A stretch of DNA of 64,000 nt. Source: an uncultured Eudoraea sp. Lineage in GTDB: Bacteria; Bacteroidota; Bacteroidia; Flavobacteriales; Flavobacteriaceae. This document shows positions 44,228 to 53,719 of the stretch, in pieces (positions within the stretch are counted from its first letter, which is position 1; the number at the start of each line of letters is the position of its first letter). The position numbers were made by a program, and so were the translations under genes. Below the pieces are notes generated by a model. It was given only the letters and a program-made list of their open reading frames with translations, was not told where the DNA came from and searched no databases. Location of the stretch: NCBI GenBank assembly GCA_947258405.1, contig CAMYIE010000001.1, positions 62,001-126,000 on the forward strand. The letters are read 5' to 3'.

Positions 44228-45718
44228 TTAGTTTGTCCAATATTGAAGCGCCTCTACAGCTTTATACCATCCTTTTACAGATTCTTCTATGGGGGCCCTA
44301 TCCGTTGTTGGTATAAATCGAACATCTGTTTGCCATATCTCCTGTATTTCGTCCATGTCCTGCCAATAACCAACTGCAAGTCCTGCTAGGAATGCGGCGC
44401 CCATTACGGTGGTCTCGATAATTTTTGGCCTGATGGTCACCGTATTGAGAACATCGGCCTGGATTTGCATCAACAAGTTATTAACGGTAGCCCCTCCATC
44501 CACACGCAGTTCTTTAATGGCAATCCCCGAATCTGCTTCCATTGCTTTGAGGATATCCATAGTTTGATAAGCGATAGATTCAAGTGCAGCCCTGGCAATA
44601 TGAGCATCGGTACTTCCACGGGTAAGCCCAAAAATTGAACCCTTGGCATGTTGGTTCCAGTGTGGAGCACCTAATCCGGCAAATGCCGGAACAAAGAACA
44701 CCCCGTCCGAGCTCTCTACCGAGCCAGCAAGTTGCTCAACTTCCGAAGAATTTTTTATGATTTTCAGACTGTCTCGTAGCCACTGTACAACTGCGCCGGC
44801 AATAAAAATACTGCCCTCCAGCATATACTGGGTTCGGCCATTTATTTGCCAGGCAACAGAGGTAAGCAGGTTATGCTCGGAGACGATGGGTTTGTCTCCA
44901 ATATTCATCAGCATAAAACATCCGGTACCATAAGTGTTTTTTACCATTCCCTGTTGGGTACACATCTGTCCGAATAATGCTGCCTGCTGGTCCCCGGCAA
45001 TACCGGCTATGGGTATCCGACTGGCAAAGAGGCCATCGGCTGTATGCCCATATACTTCGCTCGATTGCTTTACTTCGGGCAATATGGTGCGCGGAATTTC
45101 GAATAGCTCCAGCAGCTCATCGTCCCAACTCAATGTATTGATATTGAAGAACAGGGTACGGCAGGCATTGGTCACGTCGGTGATATGAAGTTCACCTTTG
45201 CTTAGATTCCAGATAAGCCAGGTATCGATAGTTCCCATAAGCAGATCACCTGTTTCTGCTTTTGCCCTGGCACCCTCCACATTGTCGAGTATCCACTTCA
45301 CCTTAGTCCCTGAGAAATAGGCGTCTATAACCAGGCCTGTTTTTTCCCTGATCATCGGAGCTTTACCGTCTTTTTTCAGTTGGTCGCAATAATCCGCTGT
45401 CCTTTTATCCTGCCATACAATAGCATTGTAGATGGGTTTGCCTGTATTTTTATCCCACAAGACTACGGTTTCGCGCTGATTGGTAATCCCAATAGAAGCA
45501 ATTTGATTAGCCACTAACCCTGCTTTTGTCACAGTTTCGGCCGCCATACCAACCTGTGTTGACCAGATTTCCATCGGGTCGTGCTCTACCCATCCCGGTT
45601 GAGGGAAATACTGGGTGAATTCTTTTTGGGCGTTAGATACAATTGAGCCTTTACGATCAAATACCAGTGCACGACAGCTAGTTGTTCCCTGATCGAGGGC
45701 GATAATGTATTGATCCAT
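44228..45718 (-). CDS. glpK: Glycerol kinase
   Basis: This 496-residue FGGY-family enzyme phosphorylates glycerol to glycerol 3-phosphate. The phosphate-binding loop is [15 protein letters not shown]. The substrate-contact segments [22 protein letters not shown] and [14 protein letters not shown] are characteristic of glycerol kinases, and [17 protein letters not shown] is the C-terminal ATP segment. The length is normal. It is the first gene of the glpKF operon; the upstream 125 bp toward the divergent DUF1697 gene should hold its promoter, in which a TACATTTA box (one mismatch to TAnnTTTG) is the nearest match. Confidence 0.97.
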   Translation of the reverse strand: MDQYIIALDQGTTSCRALVFDRKGSIVSNAQKEFTQYFPQPGWVEHDPMEIWSTQVGMAAETVTKAGLVANQIASIGITNQRETVVLWDKNTGKPIYNAIVWQDKRTADYCDQLKKDGKAPMIREKTGLVIDAYFSGTKVKWILDNVEGARAKAETGDLLMGTIDTWLIWNLSKGELHITDVTNACRTLFFNINTLSWDDELLELFEIPRTILPEVKQSSEVYGHTADGLFASRIPIAGIAGDQQAALFGQMCTQQGMVKNTYGTGCFMLMNIGDKPIVSEHNLLTSVAWQINGRTQYMLEGSIFIAGAVVQWLRDSLKIIKNSSEVEQLAGSVESSDGVFFVPAFAGLGAPHWNQHAKGSIFGLTRGSTDAHIARAALESIAYQTMDILKAMEADSGIAIKELRVDGGATVNNLLMQIQADVLNTVTIRPKIIETTVMGAAFLAGLAVGYWQDMDEIQEIWQTDVRFIPTTDRAPIEESVKGWYKAVEALQYWTN

Positions 45719-45843
45719 ATGTGATGCTTTGTGAATTGATTGTTTTGGTGAGCAGAGATAAATGTAAATGAATTATTCCAAAAATGCATAATGCCTGTTT
45801 AAATAGTGCCAGATTAACTTATATTGATAAATCAATTGGTATC

Positions 45844-46380
45844 ATGCCTGTTTATATCGCACTCTTAAGAGGGATCAATGTTGGGGGTCATAGAAAAATT
45901 ATTATGGCCGACCTGAGAATCCATTTTGAAAATTGGGGATTCAAAGATGTTCAGACCTATATACAAAGTGGGAATATTGTTTTTAGTTCAGAAGTGACAA
46001 AAGTTGAACAATTGGCGGATCGAATTAAAAGCGGGATCCTGGATGTATATGGGTTCGAGATTGCGGTATGGGTTGCCGATCGAAGAGATTTTAATCGGAT
46101 TGCCTTAAAGAACCCATATGGAGATATGGATGAGGCAGATCGCAAAGTATATTTTGTTTTTTTAACTCATAGGGCAAGTGCCGATCGAATCACCAGGTTA
46201 AAATCCATCGAATTCGATAATGAAGAGTTCACTATTTCCAACGAATGTATTTACCTTCATTGTAGAAACGGTTACGGGAAAGCCAGGTGCAACAATGTCT
46301 TCATTGAAACGGCTTTGAAAGTCAATACTACGGCAAGGAATTTCAGGACCGTAAACAAGCTAATAGAACTTGTTGGGTGA
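45844..46380 (+). CDS. DUF1697 family protein
   Basis: This 178-residue cytoplasmic protein begins MPVYIALLRGINVGGHRKI, the signature of DUF1697 (LRGINVGG), and continues with the family pattern YIQSGNIVFSSE. The ATG at 45844 is chosen over an in-frame ATG 60 bp upstream because the domain begins directly there. DUF1697 proteins have a compact alpha/beta fold and no established biochemical role. It is isolated, diverging from glpK and converging on the tspO gene. Confidence 0.9.
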   Translation: MPVYIALLRGINVGGHRKIIMADLRIHFENWGFKDVQTYIQSGNIVFSSEVTKVEQLADRIKSGILDVYGFEIAVWVADRRDFNRIALKNPYGDMDEADRKVYFVFLTHRASADRITRLKSIEFDNEEFTISNECIYLHCRNGYGKARCNNVFIETALKVNTTARNFRTVNKLIELVG

Positions 46381-46391
46381 TGGTAGATTGA

Positions 46392-46865
46392 TCAGTTCAG
46401 TTCCCAGATCTTATAATTAAGAAATGTCGCAAAACAAACCCAGATAAAGTAGGGAACAAGCAGATAGGCCGCAGTTTTGCTCACCACCCGGAAAGACTTC
46501 ATATTCAATAATATCAACGCAAGAAGGATCAGAATTACCAATAATGCCCAAAAAGGCCTATTAAAACCAAAGAAGACCACACTCCATAATGCATTGAAGA
46601 TCAATTGAAAGCTGAAATGATAAAGTGCCGTTTTAACCCAAATGTGATGTATTCCTTTAGACCATACAAGGCCGGCTGCAACTCCCATTAAGATGTAAAG
46701 AACGGTCCAAACAGGACCGAAAACCCAGTTTGGCGGGTTTAAGGAAGGCTTATTAAGACCTACATACCAACCGTCAACAGAACTCTGGGTTGCGAATCCG
46801 GAGAGAAATCCAACCAGCAGGCAGATAATAACAGAAATAACGATATATGTTAATCTTTTCTTCAA
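46392..46865 (-). CDS. TspO/MBR family membrane protein
   Basis: This 157-residue protein with five transmembrane helices has the TspO/MBR pattern: GWYVGLNKPSLNPPNWVFGPVW in the first loop, and FNALWSVVFFGFNRPFWALLV. TspO proteins bind porphyrins and other hydrophobic ligands and are linked to tetrapyrrole, stress and light responses. The initiation codon is TTG at 46865 (TTG-AAG-AAA), as no ATG precedes the first helix in frame. A BLUF protein lies 5 kb away, but nothing ties them together. The gene stands alone, 11 bp from the 3' end of the convergent DUF1697 gene. Confidence 0.93.
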   Translation of the reverse strand: MKKRLTYIVISVIICLLVGFLSGFATQSSVDGWYVGLNKPSLNPPNWVFGPVWTVLYILMGVAAGLVWSKGIHHIWVKTALYHFSFQLIFNALWSVVFFGFNRPFWALLVILILLALILLNMKSFRVVSKTAAYLLVPYFIWVCFATFLNYKIWELN

Positions 46866-46953
46866 TAGGGGAGGGTGAATCTATTTGTCAAGCGAATGAA
46901 AACTAAATTTACAATTTATTTTAATTCGAATGATAGCGTTGGGGTGGAAGAAT

Positions 46954-46961
46954 TATCTTTG
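46954..46961 (+). promoter_or_regulatory. Candidate -7 promoter box for mvaD
   Basis: TATCTTTG matches the TAnnTTTG -7 consensus exactly, 17 bp before the mvaD ATG. A TTG at 46939 is only 12 bp upstream, shorter than the usual 17-23 bp, so only the -7 element is well supported. Confidence 0.4.
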
Positions 46962-46978
46962 CCCAAATTGGCATCTGA

Positions 46979-48064
46979 ATGGAGGAAAAAGATTTTATAC
47001 TTCCGGATTACGACTTTTCTCGAAAAAGTGGAAAAGTAAGCTGGAAAGCACCTAGCAACATTGCAATTGTAAAATATTGGGGTAAAAAGGGCAATCAGAT
47101 ACCTGCCAATCCGTCATTGAGTTTTACCCTCGATACAAGCGCCACAACCACAAGCGTTGAATTTGAACTCCAGGAAGAGAAAAGAGATCGGTTTTCTTAC
47201 GATTTATTTTTTGATGGCAAGCCCAACCAAGATTTCAGGCCCAAGATCGATGATTTCTTTGCGCGCATTGAAGAATACTTACCGTTCTTGAAGTCTTTTC
47301 ATTTAAAGATCGATACGGCGAACTCTTTTCCGCACAGTAGTGGCATCGCTTCCTCTGCCAGTGGTTTTGCGGCCCTGAGCCTCTGCCTTACCGAAATGGA
47401 ATCGCAACTTTGCAACAGTACATCCCAGGATTTTTTCTTAAGTAAAGCCTCATTTCTGGCCCGATTAGGATCTGGTAGTGCGGCAAGAAGTATACAGGGT
47501 CCTTTGATGCATTGGGGATATCACTCCGGTACGAAAGCAAGTAGCGATCTTTATGCTATACCATATCCGAATGAAATTCACCCAGTATTTCTAGACTATC
47601 AGGATGTTATTTTATTGGTAGATCGCAGCGCTAAAGCAGTAAGCAGCACTCAAGGGCATGACCTGATGAAAGGTCATTTGTATGCCGATAGTAGATTCGA
47701 GCAGGCACATTCAAATCTGGAAAAACTGAACTCGGTTTTTAAGAAGGGCGACCTCTCTAATTTCATAACTATTATGGAGAGTGAGGCCCTGAGTCTGCAT
47801 GCGATGATGATGACCAGTATTCCATACTACCTGTTGATGAAACCAAATACAGTGGCGATAATAGAGAAAGTCTGGGAGTACCGATCTGCCACAGGAGTGC
47901 CACTGGGATTTACCCTCGATGCTGGTGCTAATGTTCATCTCCTCTTCCCGGGAAATAAGCGTGAAGAGGTTTATAGTTTTATTCAAAGCGATTTGATTCA
48001 GTATTGCGACCAGGGGGCTATGTTAAAGGATAGAGTAGGTCTGGGCGGAGTAAGGCTGTCCTGA
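46979..48064 (+). CDS. mvaD: Diphosphomevalonate decarboxylase
   Basis: This 361-residue GHMP-superfamily enzyme makes isopentenyl diphosphate from mevalonate diphosphate. The signature is KAPSNIAIVKYWGKKGNQI, with PANPSLSFTLDTSATTTSVE, SFPHSSGIASSASGFAALSL (ATP loop) and GSGSAARSIQGPLMHWG. The ATG at 46979 follows a good -7 box. It opens a run of genes for isoprenoid and lipid synthesis: a mevalonate-kinase-like gene, a UbiA prenyltransferase and a nitrilase. Phosphomevalonate kinase is not in this window. Confidence 0.95.
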   Translation: MEEKDFILPDYDFSRKSGKVSWKAPSNIAIVKYWGKKGNQIPANPSLSFTLDTSATTTSVEFELQEEKRDRFSYDLFFDGKPNQDFRPKIDDFFARIEEYLPFLKSFHLKIDTANSFPHSSGIASSASGFAALSLCLTEMESQLCNSTSQDFFLSKASFLARLGSGSAARSIQGPLMHWGYHSGTKASSDLYAIPYPNEIHPVFLDYQDVILLVDRSAKAVSSTQGHDLMKGHLYADSRFEQAHSNLEKLNSVFKKGDLSNFITIMESEALSLHAMMMTSIPYYLLMKPNTVAIIEKVWEYRSATGVPLGFTLDAGANVHLLFPGNKREEVYSFIQSDLIQYCDQGAMLKDRVGLGGVRLS

Positions 48065-48152
48065 CTAATTCCCGGTTATTGGTTTATTTGACTCATAAAT
48101 ATTACTATAACAGCAATCAATACCCTCGAATTCCCTGTTTGTTATATTTTTG

Positions 48153-48160
48153 TACTTTTG
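48153..48160 (+). promoter_or_regulatory. Candidate -7 promoter box for the GHMP kinase gene
   Basis: TACTTTTG matches TAnnTTTG exactly, 19 bp before the ATG at 48180, in the 115-bp gap after mvaD. No properly spaced TTG was seen. It supports an internal promoter in the mevalonate cluster. Confidence 0.35.
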
Positions 48161-48179
48161 ATTGAGAAAAATATCTTCG

Positions 48180-49118
48180 ATGAAAGGACCCCTCTTCTAT
48201 TCCAAAATTTTACTCTTTGGCGAATATGGTATAATCAAGGACTCCAAAGGCCTCTCGATCCCATATAATTTTTTTAAGGGAGCTTTAAAGACCGAAAATA
48301 GCACATCGGAAGAAGCACGTAAATCCAATGGGAAATTAAAGGAGTATTCTGGATACCTGGAACAGCTGCAACAGAGCGAACCCGGATTGGTTTCTTTCGA
48401 CCTCGAAAAATTGAACCGCGATATAGGCAAAGGCATGTACTTCGACAGCTCAATTCCACAGGGATATGGTATTGGCAGCAGTGGTGCTTTGGTAGCAGCG
48501 ATTTACGACAAATACGCAAATAACAGAATTACCGTGCTGGAAAACCTTACACGGGATAAATTGCTGAAATTGAAAAAGATCTTTGGCCGGATGGAATCTT
48601 ATTTCCATGGAAAATCTTCCGGCCTTGATCCATTGAACAGTTATCTTAGTCTGCCGATTCTCATCAATTCTCAGGACAATATCGAATCTACAAGTATTCC
48701 TTCACAGAACAGAGAAGGCAAAGGAGCGGTGTTCCTGCTCGATAGTGGCAGCACCGGAGAGACAGCCCCAATGGTTCAGATCTTTATGGAGAAAATGAAG
48801 AATGAGGGGTTCAGAACGGTAATCAGGGATCAGTTTATCAAACATACCGACGCCTGCGTTGAGGATTTTATCAGCGGGAATGTGAAATCGTTGTTCGGTA
48901 ACCTTAAAGAACTTTCTCATGTGGTACTCGATCATTTTAAACCCATGATACCTAAAGAATTTCATAAGCTCTGGAAATTGGGTATCGAAACCAATGATTA
49001 TTACTTAAAACTATGTGGTTCAGGTGGTGGAGGCTATATATTGGGCTTCACTCAAGATCTGGAACAAGCCAAAAAGACCTTACAGGGACATCATTTGGAA
49101 GTAGTCTACACTTTCTAA
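48180..49118 (+). CDS. Mevalonate-kinase-like GHMP kinase
   Basis: This 312-residue GHMP kinase begins MKGPLFYSKILLFGEYGI, the segment that opens mevalonate kinases. It has the ATP loop PQGYGIGSSGALVAAI and the C-terminal motif LKLCGSGGGGYILGFT. Mevalonate kinase phosphorylates mevalonate with ATP. The family in Flavobacteriia is divergent, and its position between mvaD and a prenyltransferase supports this role, but residues for mevalonate binding are not confirmed here. ATG 48180 is chosen over a TTG 18 bp upstream. The gene ends 11 bp before the UbiA start. Confidence 0.85.
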   Translation: MKGPLFYSKILLFGEYGIIKDSKGLSIPYNFFKGALKTENSTSEEARKSNGKLKEYSGYLEQLQQSEPGLVSFDLEKLNRDIGKGMYFDSSIPQGYGIGSSGALVAAIYDKYANNRITVLENLTRDKLLKLKKIFGRMESYFHGKSSGLDPLNSYLSLPILINSQDNIESTSIPSQNREGKGAVFLLDSGSTGETAPMVQIFMEKMKNEGFRTVIRDQFIKHTDACVEDFISGNVKSLFGNLKELSHVVLDHFKPMIPKEFHKLWKLGIETNDYYLKLCGSGGGGYILGFTQDLEQAKKTLQGHHLEVVYTF

Positions 49119-49129
49119 ATTGTCCACCA

Positions 49130-50038
49130 ATGCTCAGCAGAAAGAACAGACTCCTGCTTCTTAAAGGCCTGAGCCTATTTTCAATTATTCGTGGTTACAA
49201 TATCCTGGTCATAACCCTGGCCCAGTATCTGGCTTCAATCTATATTCTATCCCCTGATTTGCCTCTGAGAGATGTAATTCTCGATATCAACCTGTTTGTA
49301 ATCGTCCTCGCTTCTGCACTGGTGATAGCCGCAGGATATATTATCAATAGCTTTTATGATTCGGAGAAAGACCTGATCAATAGACCGAGGAAGAGTATGC
49401 TCGACAGACTGGTGAGTCAGCGAACGAAACTCAGCGCGTATTTCGTTCTAAACTTTATTTCAGTATTGCTGGCGAGCTATGTCTCCTTCAGAGCCACCTT
49501 GTTTTTTTCAGCATATATATTTGGTATATGGATATATTCCCATAAGCTCAAAAGAATACCACTGGTGGGTAATATTGTTTCAGCTACCCTGGCGATAACA
49601 CCATTTTTTGCAGTTTTTGTTTATTACAAAAATTTCGAGACGGTAATTTTCGTGCATGCTGTTTATCTTTTTCTTCTGATCCTGGTAAGAGAACTGATCA
49701 AAGACATGGAAAATATGGCAGGCGATCTGGCACAGGGCTACATGACGATACCTCTGATATATGGTACAAACGTTTCCAAAACACTTGCCAGTGTCCTGGT
49801 GTTACTCACGCTGTTGCCGGCCTTGCTACTTATCTACTCCTTTGATGTTGGTATTATGTATTTATATTTTTTTGGAAGTATTGCATTTTTAATCGGTTTT
49901 CTTGTACTCTTATGGAAATCAAATTCTAAGAAAGACTATATCTGGCTGCATAATATTCTCAAATTTATAATTGTGGCGGGTGTTTTTAGTATACTGCTGA
50001 TCGATGTAGACCTTGTATTAAACAGAATATTATCATGA
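49130..50038 (+). CDS. UbiA-family prenyltransferase
   Basis: This 302-residue membrane protein has about eight transmembrane helices. It carries the UbiA first aspartate-rich motif NSFYDSEKDLINRPRKS and a second aspartate cluster DMENMAGDLAQGY. These motifs coordinate magnesium-diphosphate in transferases of polyprenyl chains. In Flavobacteriia a UbiA next to mevalonate genes is often called geranylgeranylglycerol-phosphate geranylgeranyltransferase-like, but the acceptor cannot be read here. The ATG at 49130 avoids a 39-residue extension that would run through the 3' end of the GHMP kinase gene. Its stop overlaps the nitrilase start (ATGA). Confidence 0.88.
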   Translation: MLSRKNRLLLLKGLSLFSIIRGYNILVITLAQYLASIYILSPDLPLRDVILDINLFVIVLASALVIAAGYIINSFYDSEKDLINRPRKSMLDRLVSQRTKLSAYFVLNFISVLLASYVSFRATLFFSAYIFGIWIYSHKLKRIPLVGNIVSATLAITPFFAVFVYYKNFETVIFVHAVYLFLLILVRELIKDMENMAGDLAQGYMTIPLIYGTNVSKTLASVLVLLTLLPALLLIYSFDVGIMYLYFFGSIAFLIGFLVLLWKSNSKKDYIWLHNILKFIIVAGVFSILLIDVDLVLNRILS

Positions 50039-50985
50039 AAAATCATCTAAGGGTTGCCATGGCTCAATTGGCACCTGTATGGCTAAATAAAAAGAAAACC
50101 TTAGACCTGGCACTCAGAAGTATCGAGGAGGCGGCTTTAGAAAAGGCCAATTTGCTGGTATTCGGGGAAGCTTTTTTACCCGGATATCCCTTTTGGCTGG
50201 CCTATACAGATGGGGCCGCGTGGAACCAGGCCATAAATAAAGAATTGCATTCCCACTATGCTGCAAACGCTGTCTGCATAGAAGCAGGTGATCTGGCTGC
50301 GGTGACAAAATTAGCCCGGCAGTACAAAATGGCAATTTATCTTGGGATTATTGAACGGCCTGCTGACCGCGGGGGTCATAGTCTGTATTGCTCATTGGTC
50401 TATATCGATCAAAGCGGGGTGATAAAGTCTGTCCACCGTAAATTACAACCTACATACGATGAGAGACTTACCTGGGCTCCGGGAGATGGACACGGTTTGC
50501 AGACCCACCAATTAAAGGATTTTACGCTGGGAGGACTCAATTGCTGGGAGAATTGGATGCCACTGGTGCGTGCTGCACTCTATGGATTGGGCGAAGACCT
50601 GCACATTGCGGTTTGGCCCGGTAGCGATCACAACACAAAAGACATTACAAGGTTTATTGCACGCGAATCGCGAAGTTATGTTGTTTCAGTAGGTGCCCTA
50701 ATGCATAAAAAGAATTTCCCGGCCGAAACACCACACCTTGAACGTATTCTGGACAAAGCTCCTGATATTCTGGCAAATGGGGGAAGTTGCATTGCCGGCC
50801 CGGATGGAGAATGGTTAATAAGCCCTGTGATCGATAAAGAAGGAATTTTCTATCAGGACCTCGATTTCAGCCGGATAATGGAAGAACGTCAAAATTTTGA
50901 TCCCGCTGGTCACTATTCCAGGCCCGATGTAACCCGGTTAATACTCAATCTGGAACGTCAGTCGACACTTGAGATACCTCAATAG
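50035..50985 (+). CDS. Nitrilase (carbon-nitrogen hydrolase)
   Basis: This 316-residue enzyme has the Glu-Lys-Cys triad of the nitrilase superfamily: E45 in FGEAFLPGYPFW, K136 in HRKLQPTYDERL and C170 in GGLNCWENWMPL. The CWEN context and the FLPGYPFW loop point to the true nitrilase branch, which hydrolyses nitriles to acid and ammonia, more than to amidases. The substrate is unknown. The start overlaps the UbiA stop by 4 bases, so it is translationally coupled; whether it serves the same pathway is uncertain, as nitrilases are not normal partners of prenyltransferases. Confidence 0.9.
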   Translation: MKNHLRVAMAQLAPVWLNKKKTLDLALRSIEEAALEKANLLVFGEAFLPGYPFWLAYTDGAAWNQAINKELHSHYAANAVCIEAGDLAAVTKLARQYKMAIYLGIIERPADRGGHSLYCSLVYIDQSGVIKSVHRKLQPTYDERLTWAPGDGHGLQTHQLKDFTLGGLNCWENWMPLVRAALYGLGEDLHIAVWPGSDHNTKDITRFIARESRSYVVSVGALMHKKNFPAETPHLERILDKAPDILANGGSCIAGPDGEWLISPVIDKEGIFYQDLDFSRIMEERQNFDPAGHYSRPDVTRLILNLERQSTLEIPQ

Positions 50986-51007
50986 TTTAGATTCCATAGG
51001 TCTTTCC

Positions 51008-51015
51008 TACCTTTG
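51008..51015 (+). promoter_or_regulatory. Candidate -7 promoter box for the pseudouridine synthase
   Basis: TACCTTTG matches TAnnTTTG exactly, 14 bp before the ATG at 51030. No TTG lies at the normal spacing, so the -35-side element is not identified. Confidence 0.35.
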
Positions 51016-51029
51016 CGCAAATTAGTTGA

Positions 51030-51872
51030 ATGAGCAGGGGAAGCAAGTACCATAGAAAAGGGAAACCAAAATCGAAAAAGCGTTTTACAAATACGCCCGA
51101 TCGATCTCATCAGAAAGCCAGATCTGAAAAAAGCCCTAAACCAGATACCGCTCTTCAAAGTGATCTTATCAGACTTAACAGGTACCTTGCCAATTCCGGT
51201 ATATGTTCCAGGAGGGAAGCAGACACCTTCATAGCCGCGGGTAGTGTAAGCGTAAACGGGAAGACCGTTACCGAAATGGGTCATAAGGTAAATGCCGGCG
51301 ATGTGGTCCGTTTCGATGATCGGGTTATTTCCATGGAAAAAAAGGAATATATACTGCTGAACAAGCCCAAGAATTTTATTACAACTACAAGGGATGAAAA
51401 GGGAAGACGTACCGTTATGGAACTCATTTCCAATGCCAGCAAATCGAGACTTTTACCGGTGGGTAGATTAGACAGGAATACCACCGGACTCCTATTATTT
51501 ACCAATGATGGTGACCTGGCGAAAAAACTGACCCACCCAAAGCATGAGGTGCGAAAAATATATCATGTAGAACTCGATAAGAATTTGTCATCTGCGGACT
51601 TCAAAAAAATTCAGTCGGGCTTGAATCTTGATGACGGACCGGTGGTAGTAGATGAGATCAGCTTTGTTGAGAACAAGTCGAAAAAGGAAGTGGGAGTTAA
51701 AATTCACAGTGGCAGGAACAGGATTGTCAGGCGAATATTTGAACACCTTGGATATCATGTGATAAAATTGGATCGCGTGATCTTTGCAGGACTGACAAAA
51801 AAAGACCTGCCGAGAGGTCATTGGAGAAAACTTACAGAACAAGAGGTCATCAATCTAAAGATACAGCGCTGA
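51030..51872 (+). CDS. RluB/RsuA-family 23S/16S rRNA pseudouridine synthase
   Basis: This 280-residue enzyme has a basic N-terminal stretch (~1-40, KYHRKGKPKSKKRF), an S4 RNA-binding domain (~46-105, IRLNRYLANSGICSRREADT) and the RluB/RsuA catalytic domain with the conserved GRLDRNTTGLLLFTNDGDLA holding the nucleophilic aspartate. It isomerises a uridine in rRNA, acting in ribosome assembly; RluB (23S) is more likely than RsuA, but the target is not proven. A promoter box lies just upstream, so it need not belong to the mevalonate transcript. It converges on the BLUF gene. Confidence 0.93.
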   Translation: MSRGSKYHRKGKPKSKKRFTNTPDRSHQKARSEKSPKPDTALQSDLIRLNRYLANSGICSRREADTFIAAGSVSVNGKTVTEMGHKVNAGDVVRFDDRVISMEKKEYILLNKPKNFITTTRDEKGRRTVMELISNASKSRLLPVGRLDRNTTGLLLFTNDGDLAKKLTHPKHEVRKIYHVELDKNLSSADFKKIQSGLNLDDGPVVVDEISFVENKSKKEVGVKIHSGRNRIVRRIFEHLGYHVIKLDRVIFAGLTKKDLPRGHWRKLTEQEVINLKIQR

Positions 51873-51879
51873 TCTGTAT

Positions 51880-52314
51880 TTAAACTTTGGTTTTGGCATT
51901 GAGCAATTTATGCACTGTTCTCCAGAACGGCAATGATGCCGGATGGGTTGATGAGGTTTCTTCCACATCTTCAAAATATGAACTGATAAGCAGTCTGAGG
52001 TAGGTAATCTGATCGTTGTCGCCAAAAAAATCTTCATAGGCCATTTCCCATTTTTCAAACTCACGTCCTTCCCTTTGAGCGTAGGAGATCATCTCGATAT
52101 CAGTATGTCTTTTATCTTTTTTGATCTCATCGTAGAGTTCCAAAACTTTAATCTGGTTTCCCTCGAGATATTGGATAAACTCTCCTTCATAAAAAAGCAG
52201 ACAACCTGTTATTCCCAGCTTTTGATTTTTAACCCTTGCTTTTTCAAGCATTAGTCGAATGTCTTGTTGACCAAAAGAGGATGTGGCTACAGAACGGTAG
52301 ATCAGACAGAACAT
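51880..52314 (-). CDS. Stand-alone BLUF blue-light photoreceptor
   Basis: This 144-residue protein consists of a single BLUF domain (~1-95) plus a short helical tail (~100-140). The flavin residues known from AppA are all present: Y6 (matching AppA Tyr21), N30 (Asn45), Q48 (Gln63), W89 (Trp104) and M91 (Met106). It should therefore bind FAD and show the normal photocycle. No output domain is fused, so it probably acts through a partner protein, as short BLUF proteins do. It is 62 bp after argH on the same strand and converges with the pseudouridine synthase gene; the arg context is probably incidental. Confidence 0.93.
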   Translation of the reverse strand: MFCLIYRSVATSSFGQQDIRLMLEKARVKNQKLGITGCLLFYEGEFIQYLEGNQIKVLELYDEIKKDKRHTDIEMISYAQREGREFEKWEMAYEDFFGDNDQITYLRLLISSYFEDVEETSSTHPASLPFWRTVHKLLNAKTKV

Positions 52315-52375
52315 CAGAAGATTTATCAGTTTGTTCTCTTAAAAGTAAAAGATTCTTTACTAATAGGAAAACCGG

Positions 52376-53662
52376 TTAACGCTCTAATGCCTTTTTCATT
52401 TTAGAAAGGATCTCATCAAGACAAAGATCACCTATACTTCCCTTATGAGTATGATGCAGCTCGCGCTTAGGACTAAAAGTTCCTTTTTGAATTTCATCAC
52501 CTACCTGTTTATAGGCGTCCCTGAATGGTACTCCCTGTTGCACCAGCTCATTGACACGTTCCACAGAGTAAATGTATTTGTATTTCGGATCATCCAGGAT
52601 ATGGTCATTCACTTTAATGCTTTGAAGTGCCGAAGAAAGCATATCCAGACAGGCTTTCATTTCCTGAATCGCTGGGAGGATCACCTCTTTTGTAAGCTGC
52701 ATATCTCTGTGATAGCCGCTTGGCAGATTGTTCATCAGTAGCGTTAGTTGGTTGGGGATAGCCTGGATTATATTGCATTTGGCTCTGATAAGTTCGAATA
52801 CATCCGGGTTCTGTTTATGAGGCATGATGCTGCTTCCGGTGGTGAACTCCTCGGGGAAAGTGAGAAAATTGAAATTCTGACTCATATACAGGCATATATC
52901 CATCGAAAATCTTGAGATAGTCGCGGCCAGCGAGGCCAATCCAAATGAAGTGATTTTCTCGACCTTTCCCCGCCCCATCTGCGCTGCTATCACATTGAAT
53001 TTCTGCGTGTGAAACTCCAAACTCTCTCGTGTAAATTCCCTGTCGATCGGGAATGAACTCCCATATCCCGCGGCACTTCCAAGTGGATTCTGATCTACGA
53101 TTTTCAAAGCGGCATTCAGCATATACACGTCGTCGATCAATGATTCTGCATAGGCAGAAAACCATAGTCCGAATGAAGATGGCATCGCCACCTGAAGATG
53201 TGTATAGCCGGGCATTTGTACTGACTTGTATTTTTCGGCAAGTGCCATCAACTGGTCAAATAATTCCGAAGATCCGTTTCGTATCTGTTTTAGTTCATCC
53301 TTGAGAAACAACTGGATAGCCACAAGGACCTGGTCATTGCGCGATCGGGCGGTATGGATCTTTTTACCGGTATCGCCTAGTCTTTGAGTAAGCAAATACT
53401 CAATTTTGGAATGCATGTCCTCAAACTCATTTTCTATAGTGAAATTACCTTCAGCGATATCAACTCCGATCCGTTCCAATTCAGCGAGTAATCGATCGGT
53501 TTCAGCAGAGGTTAGCAAGCCAATTTTACCCAACATTGCAGCATGAGCCTTTGAAGCGATTACATCGTATTTTGCCAATATTAAATCGAGCTCCCGATCA
53601 TTTCCAACAGTAAACCGATCTACCTTAGCATCAGCATTGCTCCCTTTATCCCAGAGTTTCAT
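52376..53662 (-). CDS. argH: Argininosuccinate lyase
   Basis: This 428-residue enzyme splits argininosuccinate to arginine and fumarate. The fumarase-superfamily signature GSSIMPHKQNPDVFELIRAK and the segments SRNDQVLVAIQLF and MPGYTHLQVAMPSSFG are clear. It is the last gene of the arginine operon, 57 bp after the M20 deacylase. The length is a little short but normal for Bacteroidota ArgH. The first ATG, in a good N-terminal context (MKLWDKG), is used. Confidence 0.96.
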   Translation of the reverse strand: MKLWDKGSNADAKVDRFTVGNDRELDLILAKYDVIASKAHAAMLGKIGLLTSAETDRLLAELERIGVDIAEGNFTIENEFEDMHSKIEYLLTQRLGDTGKKIHTARSRNDQVLVAIQLFLKDELKQIRNGSSELFDQLMALAEKYKSVQMPGYTHLQVAMPSSFGLWFSAYAESLIDDVYMLNAALKIVDQNPLGSAAGYGSSFPIDREFTRESLEFHTQKFNVIAAQMGRGKVEKITSFGLASLAATISRFSMDICLYMSQNFNFLTFPEEFTTGSSIMPHKQNPDVFELIRAKCNIIQAIPNQLTLLMNNLPSGYHRDMQLTKEVILPAIQEMKACLDMLSSALQSIKVNDHILDDPKYKYIYSVERVNELVQQGVPFRDAYKQVGDEIQKGTFSPKRELHHTHKGSIGDLCLDEILSKMKKALER

Positions 53663-53719
53663 ATAGTTTTTATTTTGATTCTAGCATTCATAATATCAAA
53701 TGGCTTGCCATTGAATTGA

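Noticed and set aside
49013-49129. Longer N-terminus for the UbiA gene
   Set aside because: It would run through the 3' end of the GHMP kinase gene with no family similarity; the ATG at 49130 begins just before the transmembrane region.
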